Below the pieces are notes generated by a model. It did not search any database. It saw nothing but the letters and a program-made list of their open reading frames with translations, and was not told where the DNA came from. 64,000 nucleotides of DNA, from the NCBI RefSeq assembly GCF_014192475.1, contig NZ_JACHXZ010000003.1:372001-436000 (forward strand). The letters are read 5' to 3'. The number at the start of each line of letters is the position of its first letter. Within the stretch, counting starts at the first letter, position 1. This document shows, in pieces, positions 18,193 to 29,190 of the stretch. The DNA is from Simiduia aestuariiviva. Its GTDB lineage: Bacteria; Pseudomonadota; Gammaproteobacteria; Pseudomonadales; Cellvibrionaceae. A program made the position numbers and the translations under genes.

Positions 18193-20787
18193 ATGCGCAT
18201 TGATCGACTGACAAACCAATTGCAAATCGCGCTGTCCGACGCCCAGTCGCTGGCAGTTGGCCGCGACCACCCGCACCTAGAGCCCAGCCACTTGCTGTTG
18301 GCCTTACTGGATCAGCAAGGGGGCATGATTCGCCCACTCCTGGCACAGGCAGGTTTTGATGTCACTGGCTTGCGCAATGAGTTGGCCAAACGGCTGGACC
18401 ACTTACCGCGCATTCAAAACCCGACCGGTGATGTCCACATGTCACCCGAGCTTGGTCGACTTTTAAATTTGGCCGACAAACACGCGCAAAAAGCGGGCGA
18501 CAAATTTATTTCCAGTGAAACACTATTGCTCGCCGCCATGGAAGAAGGCCGCAGTGAAATGGCCACCATGCTCAATCAATTTGGTGACCTCAAACGATTG
18601 CGCGACGCGGTAGATCGTGTCCGTGGTGGTGAAACTGTTGAAAGTCCCGACGCCGAAGGCAACCGTCAAGCGCTGGAAAAATTTACCATCGATCTCACCG
18701 CCCGCGCAGAAGCCGGCAAGCTCGACCCAGTGATTGGTCGCGACGATGAAATTCGACGCACCATTCAAGTCTTACAACGTCGCACAAAGAACAACCCCGT
18801 ACTTATCGGTGAACCGGGCGTGGGTAAAACCGCAATCGTTGAAGGGTTGGCTCAGCGCATAATCAACGGAGAAGTGCCAGAGGGGCTGAAAAATAAACGC
18901 TTACTCTCCTTAGACTTAGGTTCACTACTGGCCGGCGCCAAATTTCGAGGCGAGTTTGAAGAACGACTTAAAAATGTATTGAATGAACTGGCCAAGCAGG
19001 AAGGCCGCATCATTCTATTTATAGATGAATTACACACCATGGTGGGTGCAGGGAAAGCAGAGGGCGCCATGGATGCGGGCAACATGTTAAAACCCGCACT
19101 GGCGCGCGGTGAGCTGCACTGTGTCGGCGCCACCACACTCAATGAATATCGTCAATTTATAGAAAAGGATGCCGCCTTAGAACGGCGTTTTCAGAAAGTC
19201 CTCGTTGACGAACCCAGCGAAGAAGACACCATCGCTATACTTCGAGGCTTAAAAGAGCGCTACGAAGTCCATCATGGCGTCGACATTACTGATTCAGCCA
19301 TCATCGCAGCCGCCAAATTGTCACAGCGCTACATTACCGACCGGCAATTACCCGATAAAGCCATCGACCTAGTGGACGAAGCCGCTAGCCGCATTCGTAT
19401 GGAAATCGATTCGAAACCGGAGGAGATGGATCGCCTCGAACGTCGCCTCATTCAATTGAAAATTGAACGCGAGGCCGTCAAAAAAGATGAAACTGATGCA
19501 GCCCGAAAACAATTGTTAATGCTCGACGGCGAAATTGACAAAGTAGAGCGCGAGTTTGCAGACCTCGAAGAAATTTGGCGCACCGAAAAAGCCGCGTTAA
19601 GTGGCTCACAAGATATCAAGAGCAGCTTAGAGCAAGCGCGCCTCGACATGGAGTCAGCGCGACGCGCGGGCGACCTAGCCCGCATGTCAGAGCTGCAATA
19701 CGGCATTATTCCCGAGCTTGAAAAGCAGCTCGACATGGCTAGCCAAGCCGAAATGATGGAAATGAAACTGCTGCGCAACAAGGTAACAGAGGAAGAAATT
19801 GCCGAAGTCGTTTCCAAATGGACAGGCATTCCAGTTAGCAAGATGCTCGAAGGCGAGCGTGAAAAATTGCTGAAAATGGAGGCGGCGCTGCATAAGAAAG
19901 TTATCGGACAAGCGGAGGCCGTAAATGCCGTCGCCAATGCAGTGCGCCGCTCACGCGCGGGGCTTTCCGACCCGAATCGGCCCAACGGCTCCTTTCTGTT
20001 TTTAGGGCCGACGGGTGTAGGTAAGACCGAACTTTGCAAAGCATTGGCAGAGTTTTTATTCGACACGCCCGAGGCCATGGTGCGCATCGATATGTCGGAA
20101 TTTATGGAGAAGCACTCAGTCGCAAGGTTGATCGGCGCGCCGCCCGGCTATGTGGGTTATGAAGAAGGCGGCTATTTGACCGAGGCCGTGCGGCGCAAAC
20201 CCTACTCCGTACTGCTGCTGGATGAAGTGGAAAAAGCGCACCCCGATGTATTCAATATCTTGCTGCAAGTGCTGGACGACGGCAGGTTGACGGACGGACA
20301 AGGTCGCACGGTGGATTTTCGCAACACCGTGATTGTCATGACATCCAACTTGGGCTCAGATCGCATTCAAGCGTTGGCAGAAGCTGGCGACGACCAATAT
20401 GAAGTTATGAAAAACGCGGTCATGGAGGTTGTCAGTCAACACTTTCGCCCCGAGTTTATCAATCGTATAGACGAGGCCGTGGTCTTCCACCCACTGGGGC
20501 GCGATCAAATACGCGGCATTGCACAACTTCAGCTGGCACTGCTAGAAAAGCGCTTGAAAGAGCGAGAATTGCATCTGGAGCTCTCGGACGAGGTAATGGA
20601 AAAAATCTTGGCAGCGGGCTACGACCCTGTGTACGGCGCTCGCCCGCTTAAGCGTGCCATCCAGCACATCGTCGAAAACCCTCTGGCCCAGGCAATTTTA
20701 GAGGGGCAGTTTGCGCCGGGAGACACGATAATCACCCAACTGGTCAATGAGCAAATCCATTTCAGCGGCGGCTCAATTGCCGAGTAA
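18193..20787 (+). CDS. clpB: ATP-dependent chaperone ClpB (Hsp104 family disaggregase)
   Basis: A hexameric disaggregase that works with DnaK to rescue aggregated proteins after heat stress. Domains in order: Clp N-domain (1-150), AAA+ module 1 with Walker A GEPGVGKT at about residue 206, the coiled-coil M-domain (about 400-530), and AAA+ module 2 with Walker A GPTGVGKT at about 605, sensor and C-terminal D2 small domain ([15 protein letters not shown]). Length 864. The ATG at 18193 follows TTGAGG; an in-frame upstream start at 18169 lacks a ribosome site. Read from a likely sigma-32 promoter. Confidence 0.98.
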   Translation: MRIDRLTNQLQIALSDAQSLAVGRDHPHLEPSHLLLALLDQQGGMIRPLLAQAGFDVTGLRNELAKRLDHLPRIQNPTGDVHMSPELGRLLNLADKHAQKAGDKFISSETLLLAAMEEGRSEMATMLNQFGDLKRLRDAVDRVRGGETVESPDAEGNRQALEKFTIDLTARAEAGKLDPVIGRDDEIRRTIQVLQRRTKNNPVLIGEPGVGKTAIVEGLAQRIINGEVPEGLKNKRLLSLDLGSLLAGAKFRGEFEERLKNVLNELAKQEGRIILFIDELHTMVGAGKAEGAMDAGNMLKPALARGELHCVGATTLNEYRQFIEKDAALERRFQKVLVDEPSEEDTIAILRGLKERYEVHHGVDITDSAIIAAAKLSQRYITDRQLPDKAIDLVDEAASRIRMEIDSKPEEMDRLERRLIQLKIEREAVKKDETDAARKQLLMLDGEIDKVEREFADLEEIWRTEKAALSGSQDIKSSLEQARLDMESARRAGDLARMSELQYGIIPELEKQLDMASQAEMMEMKLLRNKVTEEEIAEVVSKWTGIPVSKMLEGEREKLLKMEAALHKKVIGQAEAVNAVANAVRRSRAGLSDPNRPNGSFLFLGPTGVGKTELCKALAEFLFDTPEAMVRIDMSEFMEKHSVARLIGAPPGYVGYEEGGYLTEAVRRKPYSVLLLDEVEKAHPDVFNILLQVLDDGRLTDGQGRTVDFRNTVIVMTSNLGSDRIQALAEAGDDQYEVMKNAVMEVVSQHFRPEFINRIDEAVVFHPLGRDQIRGIAQLQLALLEKRLKERELHLELSDEVMEKILAAGYDPVYGARPLKRAIQHIVENPLAQAILEGQFAPGDTIITQLVNEQIHFSGGSIAE

Positions 20788-20817
20788 CGCGCGACCAAAG
20801 GGCCAATTCAGCAAGCA

Positions 20818-20849
20818 CTAAAAAAGGCGCCCTTAGGCGCCTTTTTTAG
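20818..20849. terminator. Bidirectional rho-independent terminator
   Basis: CTAAAAAAGGCGCC, loop CTTA, GGCGCCTTTTTTAG: a perfect 14-bp stem between the convergent clpB and DUF4124 genes. Confidence 0.92.
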
Positions 20850-20864
20850 TGTGCGGTTACTGCG

Positions 20865-21317
20865 CTAGTTGCAGCTTTCCCGCATCGCGGCTTCCGCTTC
20901 CATCATCTTTTCATTGCGCTCAGCTTCCGAAAGATAGCGGATACTACCGTCGGGTTCAGTCACTCTGACACGCGCATTATTCTGCAACGTGGCAATGTTT
21001 GACTGCGCCACCTGACAGCGCTGGGGATCCACTGGCGCCGCAGCCGCTTGGGCTTGTTTAGGGCTCGGCACTTTGGGAGCTGAGCCTGCTTCGTCACCTG
21101 GCAGCACGCGGCTTGTGGGGATCGCATTGCTTTTGCCCTTGCCGCCTGAACCGCCAACCTGTGTATTCACACGCGTTGATGGGCGATCTTTAGGGGGGGT
21201 GACGGTGTAATGGGTCGCGCCATTGTCGTCGACCCATTTATAAAATTCTTTAGCCACAACGCTGTCTGAGGTTGCGATGCCAATCATTAAAATACTGGCC
21301 AGAAACAAAATACGCAT
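20865..21317 (-). CDS. DUF4124 domain-containing exported protein
   Basis: A small periplasmic protein of unknown function. A signal peptide (MRILFLASILMIGIATSDSVVA) is followed by the DUF4124 core FYKWVDDNGATHYTVTPP at about residues 25-42, then a low-complexity linker and a C-terminal segment with two cysteines (QRCQVAQSN and RESCN at the very end) that could pair. The start could be 21329 or 21317; GGAG sits only 1 nt before the former, while GGAT lies 8 nt before the latter, which I prefer. DUF4124 proteins are frequent in gammaproteobacteria and sometimes contain glycosyltransferase-like tails, absent here. Confidence 0.8.
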   Translation of the reverse strand: MRILFLASILMIGIATSDSVVAKEFYKWVDDNGATHYTVTPPKDRPSTRVNTQVGGSGGKGKSNAIPTSRVLPGDEAGSAPKVPSPKQAQAAAAPVDPQRCQVAQSNIATLQNNARVRVTEPDGSIRYLSEAERNEKMMEAEAAMRESCN

Positions 21318-21329
21318 GACGAGATCCAT

Positions 21330-21733
21330 ACTCCAAAGTTGCGGTATCAGTATAAGACTATACTACCTGTTAGCAATAAAACCTACCAAGCACCTCACAA
21401 AACCCGCCTAAAACGATACGTTTGCTACTTTTTAGGCCAGCTACTTGACATTATTTGCTAAATTGCCAGAATTGCTGGTTCGCTAGATGGCTATAGACAT
21501 ACTGGTAAACCCAGTTCTTTTCTACCCCGGCAGGTCAACCACCCGCCTCACCATCCAGAGTTGCGAAGATGCGTCCACCGACGCCATCTTATTCCAGCCC
21601 CTGCAGCGTTAAAAGCGCGTAGGTACTGGTTAATCAGAAGCTAATTCAGCATTGAGTTAGGGCATACCTGTATGGATGGGTGCCCAGTGGCGCATTTAGC
21701 GTAGATTAATGCAAATTCTAAAAGGGGAACGAA
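21330..21733 (+). other. Long leader region of the ilv operon
   Basis: 404 nt without a recognised gene. It contains a good promoter (21445-21472, listed separately), which would leave a 5' leader of about 255 nt. Within the leader, 21487-21612 is a 41-codon frame whose first eleven residues (MAIDILVNPVL) include six Ile/Leu/Val; it has no obvious ribosome site. Downstream, 21641-21660 forms an 8-bp hairpin (CTAATTCA, loop GCAT, TGAGTTAG) with no T tract. This could be an attenuation leader, but the evidence is partial. Confidence 0.4.
21445..21472 (+). promoter_or_regulatory. Candidate sigma-70 promoter of ilvI-ilvH-ilvC
   Basis: A perfect TTGACA (21445-21450), a 16-nt spacer and CAGAAT (21467-21472, 4 of 6 matches). 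It is the only strong pair in the 404 nt before ilvI. Confidence 0.55.
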
Positions 21734-23467
21734 GTGGAACTGCTTTCCGGCGGCGACATGTTAATTCGCGCACTTCAAGACGAAGGCGTAGACACTATAT
21801 TTGGCTATCCCGGTGGATCAGCCCTGCACATATACGACGCAATTTTCCGCCAGAAAAAGGTTAAACATATACTCGTGCGACACGAGCAGGCGGCAACCCA
21901 TGCCGCTGATGGCTATGCGCGCGCGACCGGGAAAGTCGGTACTGTACTCGTCACATCTGGCCCCGGCGCCACCAATGCCATTACCGGTATTGCCACGGCT
22001 TATATGGACTCCATTCCCATGGTGGTCATTTCCGGCCAAGTACCATCGGATAAGATTGGTGAAGATGCCTTTCAAGAAACCGATATGGTGGGCGTGTCGC
22101 GGCCCATCGTAAAGCACAGCTTTTTGGTAAAGGATCCCGCCGAAATTCCGGCCACCATAAAAAAAGCCTATTACATCGCCGCGACCGGTCGTCCGGGCCC
22201 CGTCGTTGTGGATTTACCCAAGGATGTCACCAATCCGTACGAAAAGTTTGAATATAGCTACCCAAAAAAAATCAAACTTCGCTCGTACACGCCCATTGAA
22301 AAGGGGCACAGCGGGCAGATTCGCAAAGCCGTTCAATTATTAATGGGTGCGCGCCGTCCAGTCATTTATGCGGGCGGCGGTGTCGTGCAAGGCAACGCCT
22401 CCGAACTCGTGACGCAATTCGCGCGCACGCTGAACTTTCCCGTGACCACCACACTGATGGGCTTGGGTGGATTTCCGGCATCGGATAGCCGCTGGCTCGG
22501 CATGCTCGGCATGCACGGCACCTACGAGGCCAATACGGCCATGCACCACGCCGATGTCATTTTGGCCGTGGGTGCGCGCTTTGATGATCGCGTTACAAAT
22601 ACGCCCAATAAATTCTGCCCGCAGGCGAAAATTATTCATATCGATATAGATCCCGCGTCGATTTCCAAAACCGTGTCTGCGGACATCCCCATCGTGGGCT
22701 CCGTTGGCAGCGTAATGAAAGATATGCTGGGCCTGCTCAATGAAATTAGTGAGCGCCCCGATGCCAAAATGCTGGGTGACTGGTGGCAGCAAATCGAAGA
22801 TTGGCGTGCGCGTCACGGCATTCTCATTGAGCCTCGCTACGACATCAGCAGCGAATTAATTAAACCGCAAGATGTGATCAAAACGCTGCACAAAGTTACC
22901 GGTGGCGACGCCTATATCACCTCCGATGTTGGTCAGCATCAAATGTTTGCGGCCCAATACTACGGTTTCGACCTGCCGCGCCGCTGGATCAATTCGGGCG
23001 GTTTGGGCACCATGGGCTTCGGCCTGCCCTCCGCCATGGGCGTACAGATGGCACACCGCGATGCCACCGTGGCCTGTGTAACCGGTGAAGGTTCTATTCA
23101 AATGTGCATTCAAGAGTTGTCTGCCTGCACGCAATATCACCTGCCCATAAAAATAATTTGTTTAAACAACCAAGCCCTGGGCATGGTGAAACAATGGCAG
23201 GACATGCAATACAGCAGTCGCTACTCCGAATCACTGTATGAAGATTCGCTCCCAGATTTCGTCAAGCTAGCCGAGGCCTATGGCCATGTCGGTATACGCG
23301 TCGAACGCAAAGATGAGCTGCAAGCAAAGATGGAAGAATGCTTCGCCATGAAAGACCGCCTTGTCTTTATGGACATTCAAGTTGACCCCGCCGAACACGT
23401 TTACCCCATGCAGATCGCGCCAGGCACTATGCGTGACATGTGGTTAAGTAAGACGGAGCGCACATAA
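21734..23467 (+). CDS. ilvI: Acetolactate synthase large subunit
   Basis: Catalytic subunit of acetohydroxyacid synthase, the first common step of valine, leucine and isoleucine synthesis, using thiamine diphosphate. The catalytic glutamate is Glu51 in [15 protein letters not shown]. The N-terminal pyrimidine-binding domain, central FAD-binding domain ([10 protein letters not shown]) and C-terminal diphosphate-binding domain are all present in 577 residues. In the diphosphate motif the usual GDG reads GEG (Glu452), followed by the conserved LNN. The start is GTG at 21734, preceded by AAAGGGGAAC; no ATG fits. Its stop overlaps ilvH (TAATG). Confidence 0.97.
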   Translation: MELLSGGDMLIRALQDEGVDTIFGYPGGSALHIYDAIFRQKKVKHILVRHEQAATHAADGYARATGKVGTVLVTSGPGATNAITGIATAYMDSIPMVVISGQVPSDKIGEDAFQETDMVGVSRPIVKHSFLVKDPAEIPATIKKAYYIAATGRPGPVVVDLPKDVTNPYEKFEYSYPKKIKLRSYTPIEKGHSGQIRKAVQLLMGARRPVIYAGGGVVQGNASELVTQFARTLNFPVTTTLMGLGGFPASDSRWLGMLGMHGTYEANTAMHHADVILAVGARFDDRVTNTPNKFCPQAKIIHIDIDPASISKTVSADIPIVGSVGSVMKDMLGLLNEISERPDAKMLGDWWQQIEDWRARHGILIEPRYDISSELIKPQDVIKTLHKVTGGDAYITSDVGQHQMFAAQYYGFDLPRRWINSGGLGTMGFGLPSAMGVQMAHRDATVACVTGEGSIQMCIQELSACTQYHLPIKIICLNNQALGMVKQWQDMQYSSRYSESLYEDSLPDFVKLAEAYGHVGIRVERKDELQAKMEECFAMKDRLVFMDIQVDPAEHVYPMQIAPGTMRDMWLSKTERT

Positions 23468-23958
23468 TGAGACGGATTATTTCAGTGCTGATGGAAAACG
23501 CACCTGGCGCGCTGTCACGGGTCGTTGGCCTGTTTTCACAGCGCGGCTATAACATCGAAAGCTTGACGGTTGCCCCCACTGAGGACGCCACCCTGTCACG
23601 ATTAACTTTGACCACTATTGGCGATGACCACAAAATTGAGCAGATCACTAAGCACCTCAATAAATTAATCGATGTGGTCAAGTTGGTGGACTTAACAGAA
23701 GGTGCGCATATTGAGCGCGAATTGATGCTGATTAAAGTCAAGGCCATCGGTAATCAACGCGAAGAGGTGAAGCGATGCGTAGATATTTTCCGCGGCCAAA
23801 TTGTCGATGTCACACCCAGCGTTTATATCGTGCAGGTGGCCGGCACCTCTGACAAGCTCGATGCCTTTGTACAGTCTGTTGGAGAAAGCGCCATTCTCGA
23901 AGTGGTGCGCACAGGCGTATCGGGTATCGCCCGCGGAGAAAAGGTGTTGAGCCTTTAA
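23467..23958 (+). CDS. ilvH: Acetolactate synthase small (regulatory) subunit
   Basis: The ACT-domain subunit that activates the large subunit and confers valine feedback inhibition. The N-terminal ACT domain reads RRIISVLMENAPGALSRVVG...RGYNIESLTVAPTED, and a C-terminal ferredoxin-like domain follows (ELMLIKVKAIGNQREEVKRC). The 163-residue length is that of E. coli IlvH. It starts one base inside the ilvI stop, so the two subunits are probably made in a coupled way. Confidence 0.97.
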   Translation: MRRIISVLMENAPGALSRVVGLFSQRGYNIESLTVAPTEDATLSRLTLTTIGDDHKIEQITKHLNKLIDVVKLVDLTEGAHIERELMLIKVKAIGNQREEVKRCVDIFRGQIVDVTPSVYIVQVAGTSDKLDAFVQSVGESAILEVVRTGVSGIARGEKVLSL

Positions 23959-24002
23959 GCACGCAACACTAAAAAACATATTCCAATGCAACATTACTAT
24001 AG

Positions 24003-25037
<1,035 letters not shown>

Positions 25038-25065
25038 TGCCCCACCCCGAATATCTTTAGCCAAT

Positions 25066-25093
25066 AAAAAACCCCGCACAAGCGGGGTTTTTT
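25066..25093. terminator. Bidirectional rho-independent terminator
   Basis: AAAAAACCCCGC, loop ACAA, GCGGGGTTTTTT: a perfect 12-bp stem ending the ilv operon and the convergent Yip1-family gene. Confidence 0.93.
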
Positions 25094-25113
25094 ATTGTGG
25101 TTACTAGGCGTCG

Positions 25114-25731
25114 TCAGTCCGCGTAGACGGGGCCAATACCCATCCCCCACACAATAACGGTACCGACGCGAACGATAACGAGCATGACCAATCCCACGGT
25201 CACCACTGAGGTCGCATACATAAAAGCGCGCTCTTTATCGATATTCATCAAAATTGGAATACCCTCGTACACCAAATACACTGCGTAACAAGCCGCAATA
25301 ATGGTGGCCGCGGCATTGAGCCACAACTCAGGGTAGACACCTACGATGCCCGCCAAAAACACGGGAGTGGTTATGTAAACCGCAAGTGCAGTGCCCTCAT
25401 AGTGACGCTGCTCTGCAGAATCTGTGACGCCGTAGGTTTTGGCCATCCAATTAATGAATTCGCCCAGTACATAAACGCCCACAATAAGCGCAAAATAGGT
25501 CATCACACAAAGAGACAGGGCCGATTCGGCGGTCAGCTTCACCACGTCGCCATCGCCAACGGTCCAGCCAACCTGAGTCACACCAAAATAGGCGGCAACT
25601 GGAGGAATAAGTGCGAGAAAAGGAACGTGACTTAAAAATACCTGAGCAAACGAGTGGCGCTCATTGCGAATGGCTTTCCATTCACTGTCAGGGTGCAGCA
25701 GAATACCGAGTGTATGCTCCAAAATGGCCAT
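25114..25731 (-). CDS. Yip1 family integral membrane protein
   Basis: A 205-residue polytopic membrane protein. The N-terminus LLHPDSEWKAIRNERHS is the conserved lead-in of bacterial Yip1-domain proteins, followed by five hydrophobic stretches (VFLSHVPFLALIPPVAAYF; LSLCVMTYFALIVGVYVLG; VYITTPVFLAGIVGVYP; ATIIAACYAVYLVYEG; SVVTVGLVMLVIVRVGTVIV). Function in bacteria is unknown. An AGGAGG-like site (read on the minus strand) precedes the ATG. It is a single-gene unit facing the ilv operon. Confidence 0.85.
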   Translation of the reverse strand: MAILEHTLGILLHPDSEWKAIRNERHSFAQVFLSHVPFLALIPPVAAYFGVTQVGWTVGDGDVVKLTAESALSLCVMTYFALIVGVYVLGEFINWMAKTYGVTDSAEQRHYEGTALAVYITTPVFLAGIVGVYPELWLNAAATIIAACYAVYLVYEGIPILMNIDKERAFMYATSVVTVGLVMLVIVRVGTVIVWGMGIGPVYAD

Positions 25732-26036
25732 AGAGCCTCCTTCTTTATTTATTTTTGGCTACATCTCTGACTATCGCCACGGTCTTTAGGCCGGTATGCA
25801 ATAACCAGAAGCACCCTCAGTATTAAGGAGGCGGTCGAACAGCACCAATAAGAATTCGCTATGTAAATAGTCATTATAATGCTGTGATGATATAAGCAAT
25901 TGATCTCATTCAGGACACAAAAACAACCAATAGCGGTTTTTGGACGAATTTAAGCGACACTACAGATTATTAGACGCATTTAACCCCTAAACCTATGGGG
26001 CACACACTAATACCAATGCAACAGGGAACGGATACA
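25732..26036. other. Intergenic region upstream of cysK
   Basis: 305 nt between divergent genes. A perfect TATAAT at 25875-25880 points toward cysK but has no good -35 box (GAATTC at the 17-nt position), which would fit an activator-dependent promoter such as one controlled by CysB; that is inference. AGGGA before 26037 is the cysK ribosome site. The frame open from 25995 is not a better start. Confidence 0.4.
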
Positions 26037-27005
26037 ATGCAAAAGATTCATCAAGACAACTCGCAAGCCATTGGCAATACCCCCTTGGTACAACTGAACC
26101 GGTTAACAGAGCACCGCGTGTTGGCCAAACTTGAATCCCGCAACCCCGCAGGGTCCGTCAAGTGCCGTATAGGCGCAAATATGATCTGGGAGGCAGAAAA
26201 GCAGGGGCTGCTTAAACCAGGCATGACGGTTGTAGAGCCAACCAGCGGCAATACCGGCATTGCGCTAGCTTACGTCTGTGCGGCTCGGGGCTATAAATTA
26301 ATACTGACGATGCCGAGCTCCATGAGCCTTGAGCGACGCCAGTTGATTAAAGCGCTTGGCGCACACTTAGAGCTAACGCCACCCGAGCTCGGCATGAAAG
26401 GCGCGATGGAAAAAGCACGCGCCATCGCCTCAGAAAACCCACAAGCCCACTTCATGCCTCAGCAATTTTCCAACCCTGCCAATCCGGCGATTCACGAGGC
26501 CACCACCGGCCCCGAAATTTGGAACGACACAGAGGGCAATGTAGACATTCTAGTGGCCGGTGTTGGGACGGGCGGTACCATAACCGGGGTATCGCGCTAT
26601 TTTAAAATTACGCGCGGCAAAGCGCTGTGCACGGTGGCTGTTGAGCCCAGCCACTCCCCCGTCATCAGTCAAACACTGTCGGGGGCCGAAATCACGCCGG
26701 CGCCCCACAAAATTCAGGGAATAGGCGCAGGCTTCGTGCCCGACAACTTGGATTTGAGCCTTGTGGACGATACCGTGCAGGTGAGTAACGAAGAGGCCAT
26801 TGCCATGGCTCATCGACTTATGAAAGAGGAAGGCATACTCGCCGGCATCTCCTGTGGCGCAGCCACCGCAGCGGCGCTTAAAATTGCCGAGCGACCCGAA
26901 AACGCCGGCAAAACAACTGTCGTCATACTGCCCGATTCAGGCGAACGCTACTTATCGAGCGCCTTGTTTGAAGGGCAGTTTGGCGAACGCGAAACCCAAC
27001 AATAA
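26037..27005 (+). CDS. cysK: Cysteine synthase A (O-acetylserine sulfhydrylase)
   Basis: Makes cysteine from O-acetylserine and sulfide with pyridoxal phosphate. The PLP lysine is Lys42 in [11 protein letters not shown]; the substrate loop [12 protein letters not shown], the phosphate-binding [10 protein letters not shown] and the C-terminal [11 protein letters not shown] closely follow E. coli CysK, and GAGF(V)PDNLDL is CysK- rather than CysM-like. The ATG at 26037 (322 residues) has AGGGA upstream and matches the family N-terminus. It stands alone and converges with cvfB without a visible terminator in the 23-nt gap. Confidence 0.96.
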   Translation: MQKIHQDNSQAIGNTPLVQLNRLTEHRVLAKLESRNPAGSVKCRIGANMIWEAEKQGLLKPGMTVVEPTSGNTGIALAYVCAARGYKLILTMPSSMSLERRQLIKALGAHLELTPPELGMKGAMEKARAIASENPQAHFMPQQFSNPANPAIHEATTGPEIWNDTEGNVDILVAGVGTGGTITGVSRYFKITRGKALCTVAVEPSHSPVISQTLSGAEITPAPHKIQGIGAGFVPDNLDLSLVDDTVQVSNEEAIAMAHRLMKEEGILAGISCGAATAAALKIAERPENAGKTTVVILPDSGERYLSSALFEGQFGERETQQ

Positions 27006-27028
27006 CGCCAAGGCCGGCGCCGAACAGG

Positions 27029-27895
27029 TTACTCGGCGTCGGAATCCTTGGTGCTGCGAATGCCATTGGACTCCAGCTCAAGCTCGCCCGCTTTATACAA
27101 GCTGCCTATGGTGCGCTTAAAGGCCGCTTTACTCATTCCTAGCGCGCGGGTAATTTCAGCGGGATCTGACTTGTCATGCAGCGGCGCAAAACCACCTTGG
27201 CGAGCCACATAGGCCATGACTTTTTCAGCCAGCTGATCACGCTGAACAGATTTGTTTTGCAAGGTGAGATCGATCTTGCCATCAGGCCGCACGCGCTTGA
27301 TAAACCCTTGGATTTGCTGGCCAAAGCTTAGCCGTTGAAACACCTCAGAAGAAAACAGCACGCCCCAATGAGCGTGGTTAATAATAGCCTTGAAGCCCAA
27401 ATCGGTAGAATTGGCGACAATCAAATCCACTGATTGGCCGACCTTATAGCGCGGCTGATATTTGTCCAAATACTTATCTATTTTTGAACTCGCCACTATG
27501 CGTCCATCGTGCTCATTCACATAGACGTACACGAGATAGTGACGGCCCGCCTCCATTGGGCGCTGTTGCTCTGCAAACGGCACCAGCAATTCCTTGCCGA
27601 GCCCCCAATCTAAAAAGGCGCCTACACGCGTCACCGCACTCGCCTCCAATAGTGCGAATTGGCCGACCTGTACCTTTGGCGTTTCCGTGGTGGCCACAGG
27701 CCGATCTTCAGAGTCCAAATATACAAAGACCCGAATAAATTCACCCACTTGCAGGGCATCGGTAACGAAGCGGCGGGGCAATAAAATCTCTCCGCCATCT
27801 GGCAATGCTAAAAAAGCACCGAAATCCGACAATTTAGCCACTGGCAAAGTGTGAAACTGCCCCAATCCTTTCATGCTGGTATTCTCTGCAATCAT
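27029..27895 (-). CDS. cvfB: CvfB/YitL family S1-type RNA-binding protein
   Basis: A 288-residue RNA-binding protein. Tandem S1-like OB folds fill the first ~220 residues (LSDFGAFLALPDGGEILLPRRF; VGAFLDWGLGKELLVPFAEQ; DLGFKAIINHAHWGVLFSSEVF; GFIKRVRPDGKIDLTLQ), followed by a C-terminal winged helix (ITRALGMSKAAFKRTIGSLYKAGELELE). CvfB affects virulence gene expression in Staphylococcus; in gammaproteobacteria its role is not established. The symbol is given by family. Confidence 0.88.
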   Translation of the reverse strand: MIAENTSMKGLGQFHTLPVAKLSDFGAFLALPDGGEILLPRRFVTDALQVGEFIRVFVYLDSEDRPVATTETPKVQVGQFALLEASAVTRVGAFLDWGLGKELLVPFAEQQRPMEAGRHYLVYVYVNEHDGRIVASSKIDKYLDKYQPRYKVGQSVDLIVANSTDLGFKAIINHAHWGVLFSSEVFQRLSFGQQIQGFIKRVRPDGKIDLTLQNKSVQRDQLAEKVMAYVARQGGFAPLHDKSDPAEITRALGMSKAAFKRTIGSLYKAGELELESNGIRSTKDSDAE

Positions 27896-27920
27896 CGATA
27901 GTCACCGCCTAGTGGCGGAA

Positions 27921-27944
27921 TAAAAACGGGGGCCTTAGCCCCCG
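27921..27944 (-). terminator. Rho-independent terminator of sspA-sspB
   Basis: On the minus strand CGGGGGC, loop TAAG, GCCCCCG is followed by TTTTTATT. It lies just after sspB and before cvfB. Confidence 0.85.
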
Positions 27945-27961
27945 ATCGAAACAGTCTAGCG

Positions 27962-28378
27962 CTATTTCACCACCCGTAAACTGGGTCGACCCGCCGGTTC
28001 AGGCTTGGCCACAGGCTTGGGCTTCTTCGGAGACGGCTCCGGCGGCGTTGGCTCAGGCTCCAACTCGGGCTCAAACACCATGCCCTGACCGTTTTCACGG
28101 GCGTAAATACCCAGCACGGCTCGACTTGGCACATAAATATCCGTAGGAATTCCGCCAAATCGGGCATTGAAACTAATGGCCTGATTATCGAGACTTAAAC
28201 TCATCACCGCGCCTGGCGAGATGTTAAGGACAATTTGCCCATCTTTGTTTACATGCTGCTGGGGCACTTCAACACCCTGCGCTTGAGCATCCACCAAAAT
28301 ATAGGGTGTGCAATTGTTGTCCACAATCCACTCATAGAGCGCGCGAATCATGTAAGGCCGACTGGACGTCATTGCCAT
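27962..28378 (-). CDS. sspB: ClpXP protease specificity-enhancing factor SspB
   Basis: An adaptor that tethers ssrA-tagged proteins to ClpXP. The substrate-binding domain occupies about residues 5-105 (RPYMIRALYEWIVDNNCTPY; VLNISPGAVMSLSLDNQAI; PSRAVLGIYARENGQGM). A proline- and charge-rich linker (EPELEPEPTPPEPSPKKP) ends in RPSLRVVK, the ClpX-binding tail found at the end of E. coli SspB. The start at 28378 has AGGAG 10 nt upstream; an internal ATG two codons later is possible. Same transcript as sspA. Confidence 0.96.
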   Translation of the reverse strand: MAMTSSRPYMIRALYEWIVDNNCTPYILVDAQAQGVEVPQQHVNKDGQIVLNISPGAVMSLSLDNQAISFNARFGGIPTDIYVPSRAVLGIYARENGQGMVFEPELEPEPTPPEPSPKKPKPVAKPEPAGRPSLRVVK

Positions 28379-28436
28379 GCTGGAAGAACTCCTACAGGTG
28401 TTACGTGTATGGCGCCCTAGGGCAGCGCCAACATAT

Positions 28437-28457
28437 AAAGGGGGCCAAGCCCCCTTT
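28437..28457 (-). terminator. Intercistronic hairpin between sspA and sspB
   Basis: AAAGGGGGC, loop CAA, GCCCCCTTT gives a strong 9-bp stem in the 85-nt gap. The tail on the minus strand (ATATG after TTT) is a poor T tract, so it may be a partial terminator or an mRNA-stabilising hairpin that sets the sspA:sspB ratio. Confidence 0.5.
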
Positions 28458-28463
28458 GGATTT

Positions 28464-29108
28464 CTACTTCTTTTTACCTGAGCGCATATCTTTTTCAAGC
28501 TCAGTCAGGCTCTCACGGAAAGACTCTCTCGCGAACAGTCGATCCATGTAATCAAACAAAGGCTTGGTCGCCTTGGTTTGTGGGATATTAATTTCCAAGT
28601 CATCCAAACGCCAGAAAATAGGCGCTAAGCAACAATCAACCAAGGTGAACTCTTCACTCATGAAGAACGGCATCTCGGCAAAAATTGGCGCTATGGCGGT
28701 GAAACTTTCACGCAGTTCTTTGCGTGCTTTAGTCACTGCATCTTTGCTGGAGTTCTCTAGAATCACATTAATTAACGGGCACCAATCGCGCTCAATGCGA
28801 TACATCCACAGACGGCTTTGCGCGCGCGCCACTGGGTAAACCGGTAGCAACGGCGGATGCGGAAAACGCTCATCTAGATATTCCATCATGACCTTGGTTT
28901 CATACAACGCAAGATCGCGATCGACTAAAGTCGGTAGCGAATTGTAGGGATTCAGGTCTGCGAGTTCAGCAGGCTTGGCCTCAGGATCTATGTCTTCGAC
29001 ATCTACGGTTACCCCCTTCTCTGCCAGAACTATGCGCACACGATGGCTATAGTGGTCACTTGCGTCAGAAAAATAGGTCATAGATGATCGCTTAGCGACT
29101 GCACCCAT
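28464..29108 (-). CDS. sspA: Stringent starvation protein A (RNA polymerase-associated)
   Basis: A glutathione-S-transferase-fold protein that binds RNA polymerase and alters transcription in starvation and acid stress. N-terminal thioredoxin-like domain: [24 protein letters not shown], with the PHYS-like segment typical of SspA and no GST catalytic residue pattern; then [19 protein letters not shown] and a helical C-terminal domain. The ATG at 29108 is placed 8 nt after GAGG; the frame also has a GTG at 29117. 214 residues. Position downstream of the pet genes matches Pseudomonas. Confidence 0.96.
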   Translation of the reverse strand: MGAVAKRSSMTYFSDASDHYSHRVRIVLAEKGVTVDVEDIDPEAKPAELADLNPYNSLPTLVDRDLALYETKVMMEYLDERFPHPPLLPVYPVARAQSRLWMYRIERDWCPLINVILENSSKDAVTKARKELRESFTAIAPIFAEMPFFMSEEFTLVDCCLAPIFWRLDDLEINIPQTKATKPLFDYMDRLFARESFRESLTELEKDMRSGKKK

Positions 29109-29137
29109 TGGATTCACCTCAGTTTTATCAATTCAGT

Positions 29138-29175
29138 AATAAACAAGGGCGGCTCTGTGTTACCACAGGCCGCCC
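29138..29175 (-). terminator. Rho-independent terminator of the pet operon
   Basis: A long hairpin (GGGCGGC-CTGTG paired across loop GTAA, one bulged base) at 29147-29175, followed on the minus strand by TTGTTTATTA. It separates the cytochrome gene from sspA. Confidence 0.75.
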
Positions 29176-29190
29176 AAGCCGTGCATGCAA

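Noticed and set aside
19452-20087. Long antisense open frame (211 codons) opposite clpB
   Set aside because: It lies wholly within clpB on the other strand, is rich in Ser/Arg as expected of a shadow, and has no ribosome site or recognisable domain.
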